A stretch of 64,000 bases of DNA from assembly GCA_964551835.1 (NCBI GenBank), contig CAZKEM010000054.1, forward strand, positions 9,430-73,429, in the 5' to 3' direction. Both the position numbers and the translations under genes were made by a program. The DNA is from JAHDCC01 sp964551835. Lineage in GTDB: Bacteria > Actinomycetota > Acidimicrobiia > Acidimicrobiales > SZUA-35. Within the stretch, counting starts at the first letter, position 1, and each line of letters starts with the position of its first letter. This document shows, piece by piece, positions 1 through 8,966 of the stretch. Below the pieces are notes generated by a model. That model was not told where the DNA came from. It ran no database searches and worked only from the letters and a program-made list of their open reading frames with translations.

Positions 1-1586
1 ACAAACGGGTAAACGTCGAGCAACCGCAATGCTGAGCCGAGTAAAAACGGTGCCGAGGCCCAGACGACCAGCGAGTCCCATCCACCAGAAGCAAAGACCG
101 ACGGGACCAATGGGTTTAGGCCGTAGACCGCCGCCGCCACGGCGGCAGCACGAGGACTACCTAACGGGCGGGCGAGCCTATATGCACCTATGGTGCCAAC
201 AAATAGCGGGCCGACGGCCAAGAGGGAATCAAAAAGGCCGGTCGACCAAAAGAAGGGCAAACGAGCAAGACCGAGCAGGAGAAGCCCAGTTGGCGGGTTG
301 CCAGGGCCACCCGTTCCAGTCGTTCGCCAACCGCCGACCCATTCCCGCAGCATAGTGGACGTACCGGGTAACGCCGGAAAGGTTCCGACCGCGTCTACGC
401 CCTGAGCCAGCAGCTGTCGAGACCCGAGGATAAGAATCGCCAACAAACTAGTCAAGACAATTGCAGCATCTCGAAGACTACCGGCATCTTCACCGGCGAA
501 AGACGACCGGACCGAACCGACTAACCCACTAAAGCGGTCCTGTCCTGCGTTGAATTGACCCCGAGAGAAATCGTTAATTCTGGCTGAACCGCCGACTTGA
601 AGCGACCGAATATCTGCGTCAGAGGCATTACGGACACCCATCAGATCGCGTCGACGCTGCCGGATATCTCCCAAGCGAGCAAAGTTCCAGGCAATGGTGC
701 CAAACGCTGCCTTCGCTTGACGTCGACGACCGAGCAACAGGTTGTAAATCGCCTCTAAGACAATAAGGAAAATTGTTGCCGGTACGATGGTGAATTGCGC
801 TTTTCGAGAAGCGGTAATCATCACTGTTCTCAGACGATGTTGAGTGGCGAAACGACGGCGCTCGGCTAGAGGAAACCGCGTTGACATCGATTCGAGATGA
901 CGGGCCGACGCGCTCGGAACGATAAGGACCCGAGCCCCGGCCAAATGAGCACGCCAGCATAGATCAAGATCTTCACCGATGACGGAGATACCACGATCGA
1001 ACCCATTGAGCTCTTCAAAGAGGTCGGCTCGAACGAGTTGGACACCACCGGGAATGACAAAAATATCTCTGACCGCGTCGTACTGATCTTGGTCATATTC
1101 GCCACGTTCGACCGGTTCGACTGCAACACCGAACCGATCGGAACTCATCCCGACCTGAAGAAGACGGTCTGGATTGTCCCATTGAACCAACTTCGGCCCA
1201 GCTATGCCAGCGTTGCGGCGGTACAGCTCCCCCATCAAGGTAGTTACACACTCGGGATCCAAAGCTACGTCGTCATGACAAAAAAGTAGGAAGGGCGAGC
1301 CAGAGACGAGTTCCATCGCCTGGTTCGCAGCGATGCTCCAGCCAGGGGTTCCAGCGAGGCGGTGAATATAGGCTTCCGGAAGTACTTCAGCTACCTGGTC
1401 GGCGATCGGGGCATCGCTGCCAGCATCAATCACCAGGACTGACAAATTGTCGTAGTCTTGAGCGCCCAACGAGTCCAGCATTTCGGCAAAATGTTCGCCA
1501 GGGTTGGAGGCTACGACAACGGCCACCACCGGTGGGGGGTCGAAGACTTCGTCTTCCTCTTCTGCTTGGGGTTCATACTCTTCCAT
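1..1586 (-). CDS. GT2 glycosyltransferase with C-terminal membrane domain (partial, 3' end off the window)
   Basis: This frame opens at an ATG at 1586 and stays open to the left edge, giving about 528 residues with the C-terminus missing. It is absent from complete-ORF lists because it has no stop inside the window. After an acidic N-terminus (MEEYEPQAEEE) comes a GT2 (GT-A) fold. A VVAVVVASNPGE strand leads to an acidic metal-binding stretch (LLFCHDDVALDP), then FDRGISVIGEDLDLCWR, the acceptor/catalytic ED motif. From about residue 400 it turns hydrophobic (IVLTSLLAILILG, then TGLLLLGLARLPFFWSTG), suggesting a polytopic domain. The architecture resembles large actinobacterial membrane glycosyltransferases that use polyprenyl-linked donors. 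It probably builds or exports a cell-surface glycan, which fits the divergent sugar-nucleotide genes next door. The only in-frame codon of start type between the upstream TAG and this ATG is a CTG; the ribosome site is weak. Donor and acceptor are unknown. Confidence 0.85.
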   Translation of the reverse strand, partial: MEEYEPQAEEEDEVFDPPPVVAVVVASNPGEHFAEMLDSLGAQDYDNLSVLVIDAGSDAPIADQVAEVLPEAYIHRLAGTPGWSIAANQAMELVSGSPFLLFCHDDVALDPECVTTLMGELYRRNAGIAGPKLVQWDNPDRLLQVGMSSDRFGVAVEPVERGEYDQDQYDAVRDIFVIPGGVQLVRADLFEELNGFDRGISVIGEDLDLCWRAHLAGARVLIVPSASARHLESMSTRFPLAERRRFATQHRLRTVMITASRKAQFTIVPATIFLIVLEAIYNLLLGRRRQAKAAFGTIAWNFARLGDIRQRRRDLMGVRNASDADIRSLQVGGSARINDFSRGQFNAGQDRFSGLVGSVRSSFAGEDAGSLRDAAIVLTSLLAILILGSRQLLAQGVDAVGTFPALPGTSTMLREWVGGWRTTGTGGPGNPPTGLLLLGLARLPFFWSTGLFDSLLAVGPLFVGTIGAYRLARPLGSPRAAAVAAAVYGLNPLVPSVFASGGWDSLVVWASAPFLLGSALRLLDVYPF

Positions 1587-1777
1587 GCGGTGAGACGCCA
1601 GGTTCTTTCGTCGACTGCAAAACTATCCTGTTGATGGACGGACTAATCCTACAAGCGTAACTCATCTGTGCCGCCCCAGTCCTTCGATACCAGCCACATC
1701 GACGTACGTTGGCGCTCTTGTAGGGTCGTTCTTGCTAGTATCTAGCCATGCCGATTCCGTCAAACACCTAAGGTTCT

Positions 1778-2704
1778 ATGAAAGCAATTGTGACTGGATC
1801 GAATGGGTTTGTCGGGCCGCACCTAATCGATCACCTTAATTCTTCCGGCGATACCGTCATCGCCCTCTCCCAGACGACGGGACCAGATTTGGTTGACAGG
1901 CCAGCTTGGGTAGATGCCTTCCAGGAGAACAAACCTGATGCCGTGTATCACTTGGCGGGTTGGAGCGACGTCGGAGCGTCATGGTCCAACCCAGACAAGA
2001 CGGTCGAAATCAACACGATGGGCACATTGGCGGTCCTCGAAGCTGCTCGCCTATGCGAGTCCGACCCCAAAGTGATCCTGGTTAGCAGCGCCGACATTTA
2101 TGGCAAGGTTCAGCCTGAAGACCTTCCCCTGACTGAACATTCACCGGCGAGGCCTTGTTCCCCCTATGGAGGCTCTAAACAAGCGGCCGAAGTACTCGCC
2201 CAGCAGAGTTTTAGAGGCTTCGGAGTCAAGGCGATAATCGCCAGACCTTTCAACCATATTGGGCCAGGCCAGGCGACCCGATTCATAGCTCCGTCGTTCG
2301 CAGCCCAAATTGCCGAAGCTGAGCGCAACGGAGGAGGTATCATCCAACACGGCGATCTCAGCCCCCGTAGAGATATCACCGACGTTCGCGACGTCGTACG
2401 CGCCTATCGCCTAATGGCGTTAGATGGCCAGCCCGGCGAAATCTACAACATCTGCAGCCAACAAACCACTTCGATGTCTGAGCTGCTAGAAACCCTGTCC
2501 GGCATGTCGAGCGTTACGATCTCGACAGAAGTTAGGCCCGAGCTGCTCCGCCCCGTAGAATTGCCCACTCTAGAAGGCTCATTTCAGAAGCTGGCAGGCA
2601 CAACTGGATGGCGTCCAACGATCACCCTTAGTACAACCCTCGAAGACATTTTGCAAGAGGCTCGCCACAAGGTGGGCCTCTTGAGGTCAGGAGAAAAACA
2701 ATGA
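1778..2704 (+). CDS. rmd: GDP-6-deoxy-D-mannose reductase-like SDR
   Basis: An extended short-chain dehydrogenase of 308 aa. It starts with the nucleotide-binding loop TGSNGFVG and has the SSADIYG strand, an SPYGGSK (YxxxK) active site and the RPFNHIGPGQ segment typical of GDP-4-keto-6-deoxymannose reductases. The family reduces GDP-4-keto-6-deoxy-D-mannose to GDP-D-rhamnose. The next gene, gmd, makes exactly that intermediate and overlaps this one by 4 nt (ATGA), so the two are translationally coupled. A TAAGG sequence precedes the ATG by four bases. A GDP-L-fucose or 6-deoxytalose product cannot be excluded from motifs alone, but the Rmd-type motif favours D-rhamnose. The sugar is probably used by the glycosyltransferases elsewhere in the window. 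Confidence 0.85.
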   Translation: MKAIVTGSNGFVGPHLIDHLNSSGDTVIALSQTTGPDLVDRPAWVDAFQENKPDAVYHLAGWSDVGASWSNPDKTVEINTMGTLAVLEAARLCESDPKVILVSSADIYGKVQPEDLPLTEHSPARPCSPYGGSKQAAEVLAQQSFRGFGVKAIIARPFNHIGPGQATRFIAPSFAAQIAEAERNGGGIIQHGDLSPRRDITDVRDVVRAYRLMALDGQPGEIYNICSQQTTSMSELLETLSGMSSVTISTEVRPELLRPVELPTLEGSFQKLAGTTGWRPTITLSTTLEDILQEARHKVGLLRSGEKQ

Positions 2705-3675
2705 AGCGTGCCCTATTAACAGGACTTACTGGCCAAGACGGATCTTACCTCGCAGAGTTACTCCTCGAAAAGGACTATGAAGTCTTTGGCATGGTAAGGC
2801 GTTCGAGCACGGTGAACTTCGAACGAATTGCCCACATCCAAGATGATATTCGGATCGTACAAGGCGACCTCCTGGATGAGATGTCACTCATGACTCTCCT
2901 ACAAGACATCGAACCCGACGAGGTCTACAACTTGGCCGCTCAGTCGTTTGTTCAGACTTCTTGGCAACAACCAGTTTTGACCGGCGAGACGACAGCACTT
3001 GGCGTGACCCGAATTCTCAATGCGGTCAAGGCTGTGAACGCTGATATCCGTTTCTACCAGGCGTCCTCTTCGGAAATGTTTGGCAAGGTCCAGGCAGTTC
3101 CGCAAACTGAAGAAACACCGTTCTACCCTAGGAGCCCATACGGCGTAGCAAAGGTCTATGGTCATTGGATCACCGTAAATTACCGGGAGAGCCATGACAT
3201 GCATGCCAGTAGCGGCATTCTCTTCAACCATGAGAGCCCTCGCCGCGGGCTCGAATTCGTGACCCGAAAAATCACTAACCATGTAGCGCAAATCAAGCTC
3301 GGGCTCAAAAAAGAGCTACGGCTCGGTGATCTTCATCCACAACGCGACTGGGGTTTCGCTGGAGACTACGTCGAAGCGATGTGGCTCATGCTCCAACAGG
3401 ACAACCCTGATGACTATGTCGTGTCCACAGGCGAGACCCACTCGGTCGAGGAGTTTTGCGAACTTGCGTTTTCTCATGTCGATCTCACGTGGCAAGACTT
3501 TGTCGTTCAGGATGAACGGTTCATGCGGCCCGCCGAGGTCGACCTTCTGATCGGAGACCCGGGCAAAGCAAAGAAGGTTCTCGGTTGGGAACCCAAGACA
3601 TCGTTCTCCGAACTCGTGACCTCGATGGTTGAGTCCGACATCGAACTTATTAGTCGACAACAGAACCTTAAGTAG
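2701..3675 (+). CDS. gmd: GDP-mannose 4,6-dehydratase
   Basis: This protein converts GDP-D-mannose to GDP-4-keto-6-deoxy-D-mannose using bound NADP. It is 324 aa, the normal Gmd length. Family hallmarks are TGLTGQDGSYLAELLL at the N-terminus, the SSSEMFG segment with catalytic Ser/Glu, the YGVAKVYGHW active-site Tyr-Lys pair, and LFNHESPRRGLEFVTRK downstream. The start ATG lies inside the stop of rmd. GDP-mannose would come from a mannose-1-phosphate guanylyltransferase; the nucleotidyltransferase at 9485-10495 is a candidate. cofD starts 8 nt after the stop, so read-through transcription into F420 synthesis is likely. Confidence 0.95.
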   Translation: MKRALLTGLTGQDGSYLAELLLEKDYEVFGMVRRSSTVNFERIAHIQDDIRIVQGDLLDEMSLMTLLQDIEPDEVYNLAAQSFVQTSWQQPVLTGETTALGVTRILNAVKAVNADIRFYQASSSEMFGKVQAVPQTEETPFYPRSPYGVAKVYGHWITVNYRESHDMHASSGILFNHESPRRGLEFVTRKITNHVAQIKLGLKKELRLGDLHPQRDWGFAGDYVEAMWLMLQQDNPDDYVVSTGETHSVEEFCELAFSHVDLTWQDFVVQDERFMRPAEVDLLIGDPGKAKKVLGWEPKTSFSELVTSMVESDIELISRQQNLK

Positions 3676-3683
3676 TTCCGACC

Positions 3684-4652
3684 TTGGGCATCGAGACAGG
3701 CCCGGTATCCAACGCCAATATCGTTGTGTTGAGCGGCGGCGTCGGAGCCGCCCGCCTTCTGCAGGGGCTTGTTCAGCTCGTGCCCGCGTCACGGTTAACG
3801 GCCATTGTCAATGTTGGCGACGACCTGACACTACACGGGCTACATATAAGTCCCGATATCGACACCATCGTTTATACCTTGGCCGGCCAGGTTAGCACGA
3901 GCCGAGGTTGGGGCTTGACGGGTGAGTCGTGGCTGGCGATGGAAATGCTCGAACGGTACAACGGCCAGACGTGGTTTAGCATTGGAGATCAGGACCTCGG
4001 AACTCACCTATACCGTACGCAACGGCTCCACGAAGGAGCCTCGTTGTCAGAGGTTACTGCCGAGGTCGCTGCGGCGTGGCGCCTCCCGTTGACGCTCCTA
4101 CCGGCAACCGACGATGAGGTCCGTACCATCATCGAGACCGACGAACATGGCGACCTTTCGTTTCAAGAGTACTTCGTTAAACATCGTCATGCTGTCGCAG
4201 CACACGGTGTTCGCTTTGAAGGAGCGCCTCGAGCTACGGCGCTTCCAGCTGCGATCGAGGCCCTCGATGCCGCCGACCTGATCATTATCGCCCCATCTAA
4301 CCCAGTCGTATCGATAGACCCAATCTTGGCTATTTCAGAACTGTCAGATGTCGTAAAGCAACGTCGCGCCTCGACATGCGCCGTCTCCCCAATCGTTGGA
4401 GGAAAAGCGATCAAGGGCCCAGCTGCTCGGTTGATGGTCGAGAGAGGCGGCGAGGCTTCAGCCGTTGGGGTCGCCAAGTGGTACGGACAATATTGTTCGG
4501 CTCTGGTCTTCGACAACGTAGATGCTGAACACCGGGCTGGCGTTGCTGAGCTTGGACTACAACCGGTGGTGACCAATACGATAATGTCGGACAGAGCAAA
4601 GGCGGCTGGGTTGGCAGCCGCTTTACTTTCGCTTCTCGATACTTCTAATTAG
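3684..4652 (+). CDS. cofD: 2-phospho-L-lactate/phosphoenolpyruvyl transferase (F420 biosynthesis)
   Basis: CofD/FbiA moves the phospholactyl-type group from the guanylylated donor onto the deazaflavin Fo, giving F420-0 or its dehydro form. The 322 aa product has the family features: a Gly-rich N-terminus (VVLSGGVGAARLLQGL), NVGDDLTLHGLHISPDIDTI, and IIIAPSNPVVSIDPILAI. The start is a TTG placed 8 nt after gmd, with no clear ribosome-binding site. The next in-frame GTG would cut into the conserved first strand, so TTG is preferred. The gene ends interlocked with the convergent gene at 4649-5533. cofE follows downstream; cofC/fbiD and fbiC are not in this window. The presence of cofD and cofE supports an F420-using actinomycete. 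Confidence 0.95.
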   Translation: MGIETGPVSNANIVVLSGGVGAARLLQGLVQLVPASRLTAIVNVGDDLTLHGLHISPDIDTIVYTLAGQVSTSRGWGLTGESWLAMEMLERYNGQTWFSIGDQDLGTHLYRTQRLHEGASLSEVTAEVAAAWRLPLTLLPATDDEVRTIIETDEHGDLSFQEYFVKHRHAVAAHGVRFEGAPRATALPAAIEALDAADLIIIAPSNPVVSIDPILAISELSDVVKQRRASTCAVSPIVGGKAIKGPAARLMVERGGEASAVGVAKWYGQYCSALVFDNVDAEHRAGVAELGLQPVVTNTIMSDRAKAAGLAAALLSLLDTSN

Positions 4653-5533
4653 CCAGGAGACGTTTCTGAGGGGCCCGTGTCATCTGGATCTTCTTCGTCT
4701 TGTGTCGTGGTATCGGATCCATCAGCCGTAGTATCGGCACCATCGACTGTAGTATCGGCACCATCAACTGTAGTATCGGCGCCATCGACTGTAGTATCGG
4801 CACCATCGACTGTGGTGTCCTCGGTTCCGGGATCATCGCCTGGGGTGACCGGCAGCTCTCCGGTCGGAAGATTTGATGCCCCGGCCAGTCGCTGGACCCG
4901 GTCAGCTGGTGGAGGCGGGATCTCTTCGCCTGCCGCGACAAGGGCCAGGGTGATCATTCCACCGTCGCTATCAAAAACAAAATCGGCCAGACCCTCGTCA
5001 ATGATTGTCGGCTCGGCGTCCAGATCCGTCGCATCTTCCCAGATCGCCAATTTGAGGGTAGCTGGCTTACCATCACAGCCCTCTTCTTCGGAAAGCGTTA
5101 CCTTTTCCTCTGTCGGGCCCGGCGTATAGGATTCGTCGGTCAATTCTGCACCGGATGCTTCGAAAAAGACGCCAAGTTTAGCGTTCGCTCCAGAGACGTC
5201 TGGCCTGAACGGGTGGATATGAACCAACCCGTCCCCGTGAGTATGGATACCGGCGGATTCAGGCGGCTCCGCAGCCGGGCTCAAGATGGTGCCGCAGTGA
5301 TTTATGCTATAAGCCCAGTGCCAATGGTCGCCTACTCCTTCGCCCCCGGCTAACGGTGCCACGTCAATGTTTGATTCTCGAGCCTGCGCAAGGTACAGCA
5401 CTGCGCCAGCGGCACCGACGACAAGCAGACCGATCAGAGCGACGAAGAAGAAGCTACCTTTTTCTGCGTCGACGTCAACTTTCTTTATTTTCTTACCAAT
5501 ATTTGCGTCTTTAGAACCGGCTTTTTTACTCAC
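4649..5533 (-). CDS. Single-pass membrane protein with extracytoplasmic domain and DTTVDGA repeats, unknown function
   Basis: I do not recognise an experimentally known family. The 294 aa protein has a basic cytoplasmic start (MSKKAGSKDANIGKKIKK) and one hydrophobic segment (FFFVALIGLLVVGAAGAVLYL). A roughly 170-residue outside domain follows, rich in His and Trp (GVGDHWHWAYSI, GIHTHGDGLVHIHPF) with two Cys residues. The tail is an acidic Thr/Asp/Gly-rich spacer made of tandem DTTVDGA heptads. The His clusters could bind metal but this is only a guess. It sits convergent between cofD and cofE and shares its stop region with cofD (4 nt overlap, TTAG). A role linked to F420 is not shown by sequence. 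Confidence 0.8.
   Translation of the reverse strand: MSKKAGSKDANIGKKIKKVDVDAEKGSFFFVALIGLLVVGAAGAVLYLAQARESNIDVAPLAGGEGVGDHWHWAYSINHCGTILSPAAEPPESAGIHTHGDGLVHIHPFRPDVSGANAKLGVFFEASGAELTDESYTPGPTEEKVTLSEEEGCDGKPATLKLAIWEDATDLDAEPTIIDEGLADFVFDSDGGMITLALVAAGEEIPPPPADRVQRLAGASNLPTGELPVTPGDDPGTEDTTVDGADTTVDGADTTVDGADTTVDGADTTADGSDTTTQDEEDPDDTGPSETSPG
4707..4811. repeat. 21-bp in-frame tandem repeat
   Basis: Four near-identical 21-bp units run from 4728 to 4811, beginning gtagtatcgg on the plus strand, with a degenerate fifth unit at 4707-4727. They lie in frame inside the minus-strand gene at 4649-5533 and encode the acidic heptad DTTVDGA. The units differ by one to three bases, which suggests recent slippage expansion. 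This is a coding minisatellite, not a CRISPR, because there are no unique spacers. Confidence 0.9.
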
Positions 5534-5587
5534 GCTCGTAGTTTAGAGAGCTAACAGCCCAATGTGGGTTCATGGGATGAGAAACGT

Positions 5588-6283
5588 ATGACTAGCGAAA
5601 TATCGATCCGGGCCATTTCGGGCTTGCCAGAGATTTCTGCTGGTACGAATCTGGCTGACTGCATCCTCGAGTATTTCGAACCGGAACACCATGATGTTTT
5701 GGTCATCAGTCAGAAATTGGTTTCCAAGGCCGAGTCCCGGGTTGTTCCGCTGAATGACCAAAAGACCTACGATGACCTGATTCGTGCTGAAGCTGTACGT
5801 ATCGTTCGCCAACGGGGCGATTTGATCATTACAGAAACAAAGCATGGCTTTGTCTGCGCTAACAGCGGAGTCGATCGTTCAAATATTGAGCCAGGCCACG
5901 TTGTCCTGCTGCCTGAGGACCCCGACTATTCGGCGCAACGAATTTGTGATCGGATAAAGGGCGTGAGCAACGTGTCGGTTGGAATCATCGTAACCGACAC
6001 CTTCGGTCGCCCCTGGCGCCGCGGGGTTACCGATATCGCACTCGGATGTGCTGGCATTGCCCCAATCTTGAACCTGTCGGGTACCGTCGATAGACACGGC
6101 AACACGATGACGACAACAGAGATTTGCCTCGCAGATGAACTCGCGTCGGCGGCCGAGCTCGTACGAGGCAAATCCACCGGTAATGGGGTCGTCCTAATTC
6201 GTGGCGGCGACGACGGTTGGTTCGGGAAGGGAACGATACGAGATGCCGTAGTCCGCCCGCCTGAGGAAGACCTGTTCCGCTAG
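5588..6283 (+). CDS. cofE: Coenzyme F420:L-glutamate ligase
   Basis: CofE adds glutamates through GTP hydrolysis to F420-0 to form the polyglutamylated cofactor. The 231 aa protein has the CofE motifs: ISGLPEI near the start, DVLVISQKLVSKAESR, the IVTDTFGRPWRRGVTDIALG core and an ELASAAELVRGK helix. It is the single-domain form; the C-terminal nitroreductase-like domain of mycobacterial FbiB is absent. I chose ATG 5588, preceded by GGGATGAG, over an in-frame GTG at 5564, because family proteins begin only a few residues before the ISGLPEI segment. It is divergent from the membrane protein at 4649-5533. Confidence 0.93.
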   Translation: MTSEISIRAISGLPEISAGTNLADCILEYFEPEHHDVLVISQKLVSKAESRVVPLNDQKTYDDLIRAEAVRIVRQRGDLIITETKHGFVCANSGVDRSNIEPGHVVLLPEDPDYSAQRICDRIKGVSNVSVGIIVTDTFGRPWRRGVTDIALGCAGIAPILNLSGTVDRHGNTMTTTEICLADELASAAELVRGKSTGNGVVLIRGGDDGWFGKGTIRDAVVRPPEEDLFR

Positions 6284-6337
6284 GAGCCCGCCAAGCGGTA
6301 GTGGGACAGGCCTCATACTGCGTAGCCTGGGGTTCCC

Positions 6338-8848
6338 ATGACTAGTTCCGGACCGACAAATCAGCTGATCGACTATCTCCCAGAAGCCGCTGATGGGGAT
6401 TCACTAATCGAGGCCTTCGTCGACTACGTCAACGATCGAGAGATCAGCCTGTATGACGCCCAGGAAGAAGCGATTCTCGAGTTGCTGGACGGCAACAACG
6501 TCATTCTCAACACGCCGACCGGTTCGGGGAAGTCGTTGGTTGCGACCGCAGCTCACTTTGCGGCATTGGCCACCGGTCAGGTTTCGGTGTACACGGCCCC
6601 GATAAAGGCGTTGGTCTCAGAAAAATTCTTCGACCTACGTTCCCAGTTCGGTGCCGACAACGTCGGAATGATAACTGGCGACACGCGGGTCAATGCCGAA
6701 GCTCCGATCATTTGTTGCACCGCCGAAATTCTGGCCAACTGGGCCCTACGTGACGGTGTTGATGCCGATGTCGATGTCGTCATTGCCGACGAGTTTCACT
6801 ACTATGCAGACCCGCAACGGGGCTGGGCATGGCAATTACCACTGCTCGAACTGACCAATTGTCAATTTCTGTTGATGTCGGCAACCCTGGGCGAAACGAA
6901 GTTCTTCGAGGCAGACCTCACAAGGCGTACCGGTCTTACCACGGCGTTAGTTACGTCGGATGTTCGACCGGTTCCGTTGGAGTTCGAATACCGGCGGACA
7001 ACGCTACATCAGTCCATTTCAGACTTGTTGGATTCCGGCCGCGCCCCTATCTACCTCGTCCACTTCACCCAACGAGAAGCTACCGAAGCCGCTCAAAGTT
7101 ACCTTTCGCTCGACCCTCTCACCAAAGAAGAGAAGACCCAAGTCAAACGAGCCATCCATGATTTCCGGTTCGACTCCCCCATTGGCAAAGACATTCGACG
7201 TTATCTCTCCGGCGGGGTCGGCATTCACCATGCCGGCCTGCTACCCAAGTATCGTCTCCTGGTCGAGAAACTTGCGCAACAGGGACTGCTGAAAATTATC
7301 TGCGGGACCGACACATTGGGCATCGGGGTCAACATTCCTATTCGCACCGTCTTGTTCACCCAGCTCTGCAAATATGATGGGCAACAAAACCGACAGCTCC
7401 GTCGGAGGGAGTTCAAACAAATCGCCGGGCGAGCTGGGCGTAAAGGCTTTGACGACCAAGGCTACGTTTGGGCCCAGGCTCCGGCTCATGTCGTTGACAA
7501 CGAAGTGGCGGCTGCCAAGGCGGCGACCGACGCCAAGAAGAAAAAGAAGCTGGTGAAGAAAAAGCCACCAGAGCGTGGCTATACCCACTGGGACGACAAG
7601 ACCTTCACAAAGTTAACTGAGGGCGAACCCGAACCGTTGGTCAGTTCGTTCCGGGTCAACCACCAGATGATTCTGAGTCTGCTCGATCGGCCCGGAGATG
7701 GCTGTGCGGCGGTTAAGCATCTGCTCATGAATAGTCATGAACCGGATCGACGACGACGCAAACATATCAAGAGGTCGATAGCCATTTACCGCTCACTTCT
7801 CGACGCGGAGCTTCTCGAACGCCTCGATGAACCCGACGATCAAGGTCGGATGATTCGGGTGATGCTTGATTTGCAAGACGAGTTCGCTTTACATCAACCA
7901 CTTTCGTTGTGGGCGGTCGAAGCGGTCAACCAAGTCGCCGAAGACGACCCCGAGAGAGGTCTGTCAGTCCTGTCGATCATCGAATCGGTCCTCGAATCAC
8001 CGGGCGCTATCATCTACGCCCAACTCAATAAGGCCAAGGACGAACTGATGGCCGAGATGAAGGCCGACGGCGTCGAATACGAAGAACGAATGGAACGGCT
8101 TGAAAAAGTCGAGCCGCCTAAGCCTAACAAGGAGTGGATATACAACAGCTTCGACAACTTCCGAGAAAACCACCCGTGGCTGGCCGGCGAGAATGTCAAA
8201 CCGAAAGGTATCGCCCGGGACGCTTACGAACGGGGATTGTCGTTCACCGAATACATCGAGTTTTACAAACTAAAGCAAACCGAAGGTGTCCTGCTTCGCT
8301 ATATGTCCGACGTTTACAAGGGGATGGTTCAGAACATCCCTGAAGACGAAAAAGACGATGAGCTACTCGACGTTATGGCTTGGTTGGGTGAACTGGTCCG
8401 CCAAGTAGATTCGAGCCTAATCGACGAGTGGGATAACTTGGCTGGGGTCGGCGACAGCTCCGCCGAGGTTACAAGGCAACACGAGCGTAAGCGTCTGATC
8501 AGCGAGAACAAACGAGCGTTTGTTGTGATGGTTCGCAACGAGTCATTCTCTGCGGTCAAACAGCTTGCCCGCCGCAAGGCCCTTGGTTTTGCGATACCAA
8601 AAGAGACTCAAGAGTCATTCGAAGAACGGTTCGAGCACTATTGGGATGAGTTTGACGCTATCGACGACGGCCCCGCTGCTCGTTCGAGCGAATTGTTTAG
8701 CTACGACGAAAAGACCGGCGTAGCGACTCAAACACTACTCGACCCGGATGACTCCGGATCATGGCAGATCAGGTTGTCGGTTGATATCGAGGCGTCTAAC
8801 GACCAAGGATCGATAGTCGTGGTTGAACGCCAGCTCGTTCAGCTCTAG
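6338..8848 (+). CDS. DEAD/DEAH-box superfamily II RNA helicase with DUF3516 C-terminal region
   Basis: A large (836 aa) ATP-dependent helicase of the Ski2-like class with the C-terminal DUF3516 region found in actinomycetes. Motifs in order are: Walker A TPTGSGKS (residues about 59-66), motif Ia YTAPIKAL, DEFHYYADPQRGW (Walker B, about 151), LMSATLG (motif III), GIHHAGLLPKYR, GTDTLGIGVNIP and QIAGRAGRKG (motif VI). A lysine-rich linker (DAKKKKKLVKKK) then leads into about 430 residues of mostly helical, charged sequence. A role in RNA processing or ribosome metabolism is inferred from the family; the substrate is unknown. It follows cofE by 54 nt and may share its transcript. Confidence 0.92.
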   Translation: MTSSGPTNQLIDYLPEAADGDSLIEAFVDYVNDREISLYDAQEEAILELLDGNNVILNTPTGSGKSLVATAAHFAALATGQVSVYTAPIKALVSEKFFDLRSQFGADNVGMITGDTRVNAEAPIICCTAEILANWALRDGVDADVDVVIADEFHYYADPQRGWAWQLPLLELTNCQFLLMSATLGETKFFEADLTRRTGLTTALVTSDVRPVPLEFEYRRTTLHQSISDLLDSGRAPIYLVHFTQREATEAAQSYLSLDPLTKEEKTQVKRAIHDFRFDSPIGKDIRRYLSGGVGIHHAGLLPKYRLLVEKLAQQGLLKIICGTDTLGIGVNIPIRTVLFTQLCKYDGQQNRQLRRREFKQIAGRAGRKGFDDQGYVWAQAPAHVVDNEVAAAKAATDAKKKKKLVKKKPPERGYTHWDDKTFTKLTEGEPEPLVSSFRVNHQMILSLLDRPGDGCAAVKHLLMNSHEPDRRRRKHIKRSIAIYRSLLDAELLERLDEPDDQGRMIRVMLDLQDEFALHQPLSLWAVEAVNQVAEDDPERGLSVLSIIESVLESPGAIIYAQLNKAKDELMAEMKADGVEYEERMERLEKVEPPKPNKEWIYNSFDNFRENHPWLAGENVKPKGIARDAYERGLSFTEYIEFYKLKQTEGVLLRYMSDVYKGMVQNIPEDEKDDELLDVMAWLGELVRQVDSSLIDEWDNLAGVGDSSAEVTRQHERKRLISENKRAFVVMVRNESFSAVKQLARRKALGFAIPKETQESFEERFEHYWDEFDAIDDGPAARSSELFSYDEKTGVATQTLLDPDDSGSWQIRLSVDIEASNDQGSIVVVERQLVQL

Positions 8849-8901
8849 CAACCAAGGCCGCATTTAGACCTTTATCGAACGGCCGTTTTGGGTAGACGGC
8901 T

Positions 8902-8930
8902 TTGACATAATTACATAATTACGCGACAAT
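8902..8930 (+). promoter_or_regulatory. Sigma70-type promoter with repeated AT-rich elements
   Basis: A perfect -35 hexamer TTGACA (8902-8907) is followed after 17 nt by GACAAT (8925-8930), a 4/6 match to the -10 consensus. The spacer carries two tandem copies of CATAATTA (8906-8921). An inverted partner of AATTAC (8909-8914 and 8917-8922) lies at 8934-8939 (GTAATT). The element is upstream of the gene starting at 8967, which also has a strong ribosome site (GAGGAAG). The repeats could form an operator. Confidence 0.7.
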
Positions 8931-8966
8931 ATAGTAATTGCCAAGCTCCGAACAGAGGAAGTTCTA

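Noticed and set aside
4707..4811. Possible CRISPR array
   Set aside because: Units are contiguous 21-bp copies in frame with the gene, with no spacers of unique sequence.
4677..5129. Ser/Val repeat frame on the plus strand
   Set aside because: It is the antisense reading of the DTTVDGA repeats in the real minus-strand gene.
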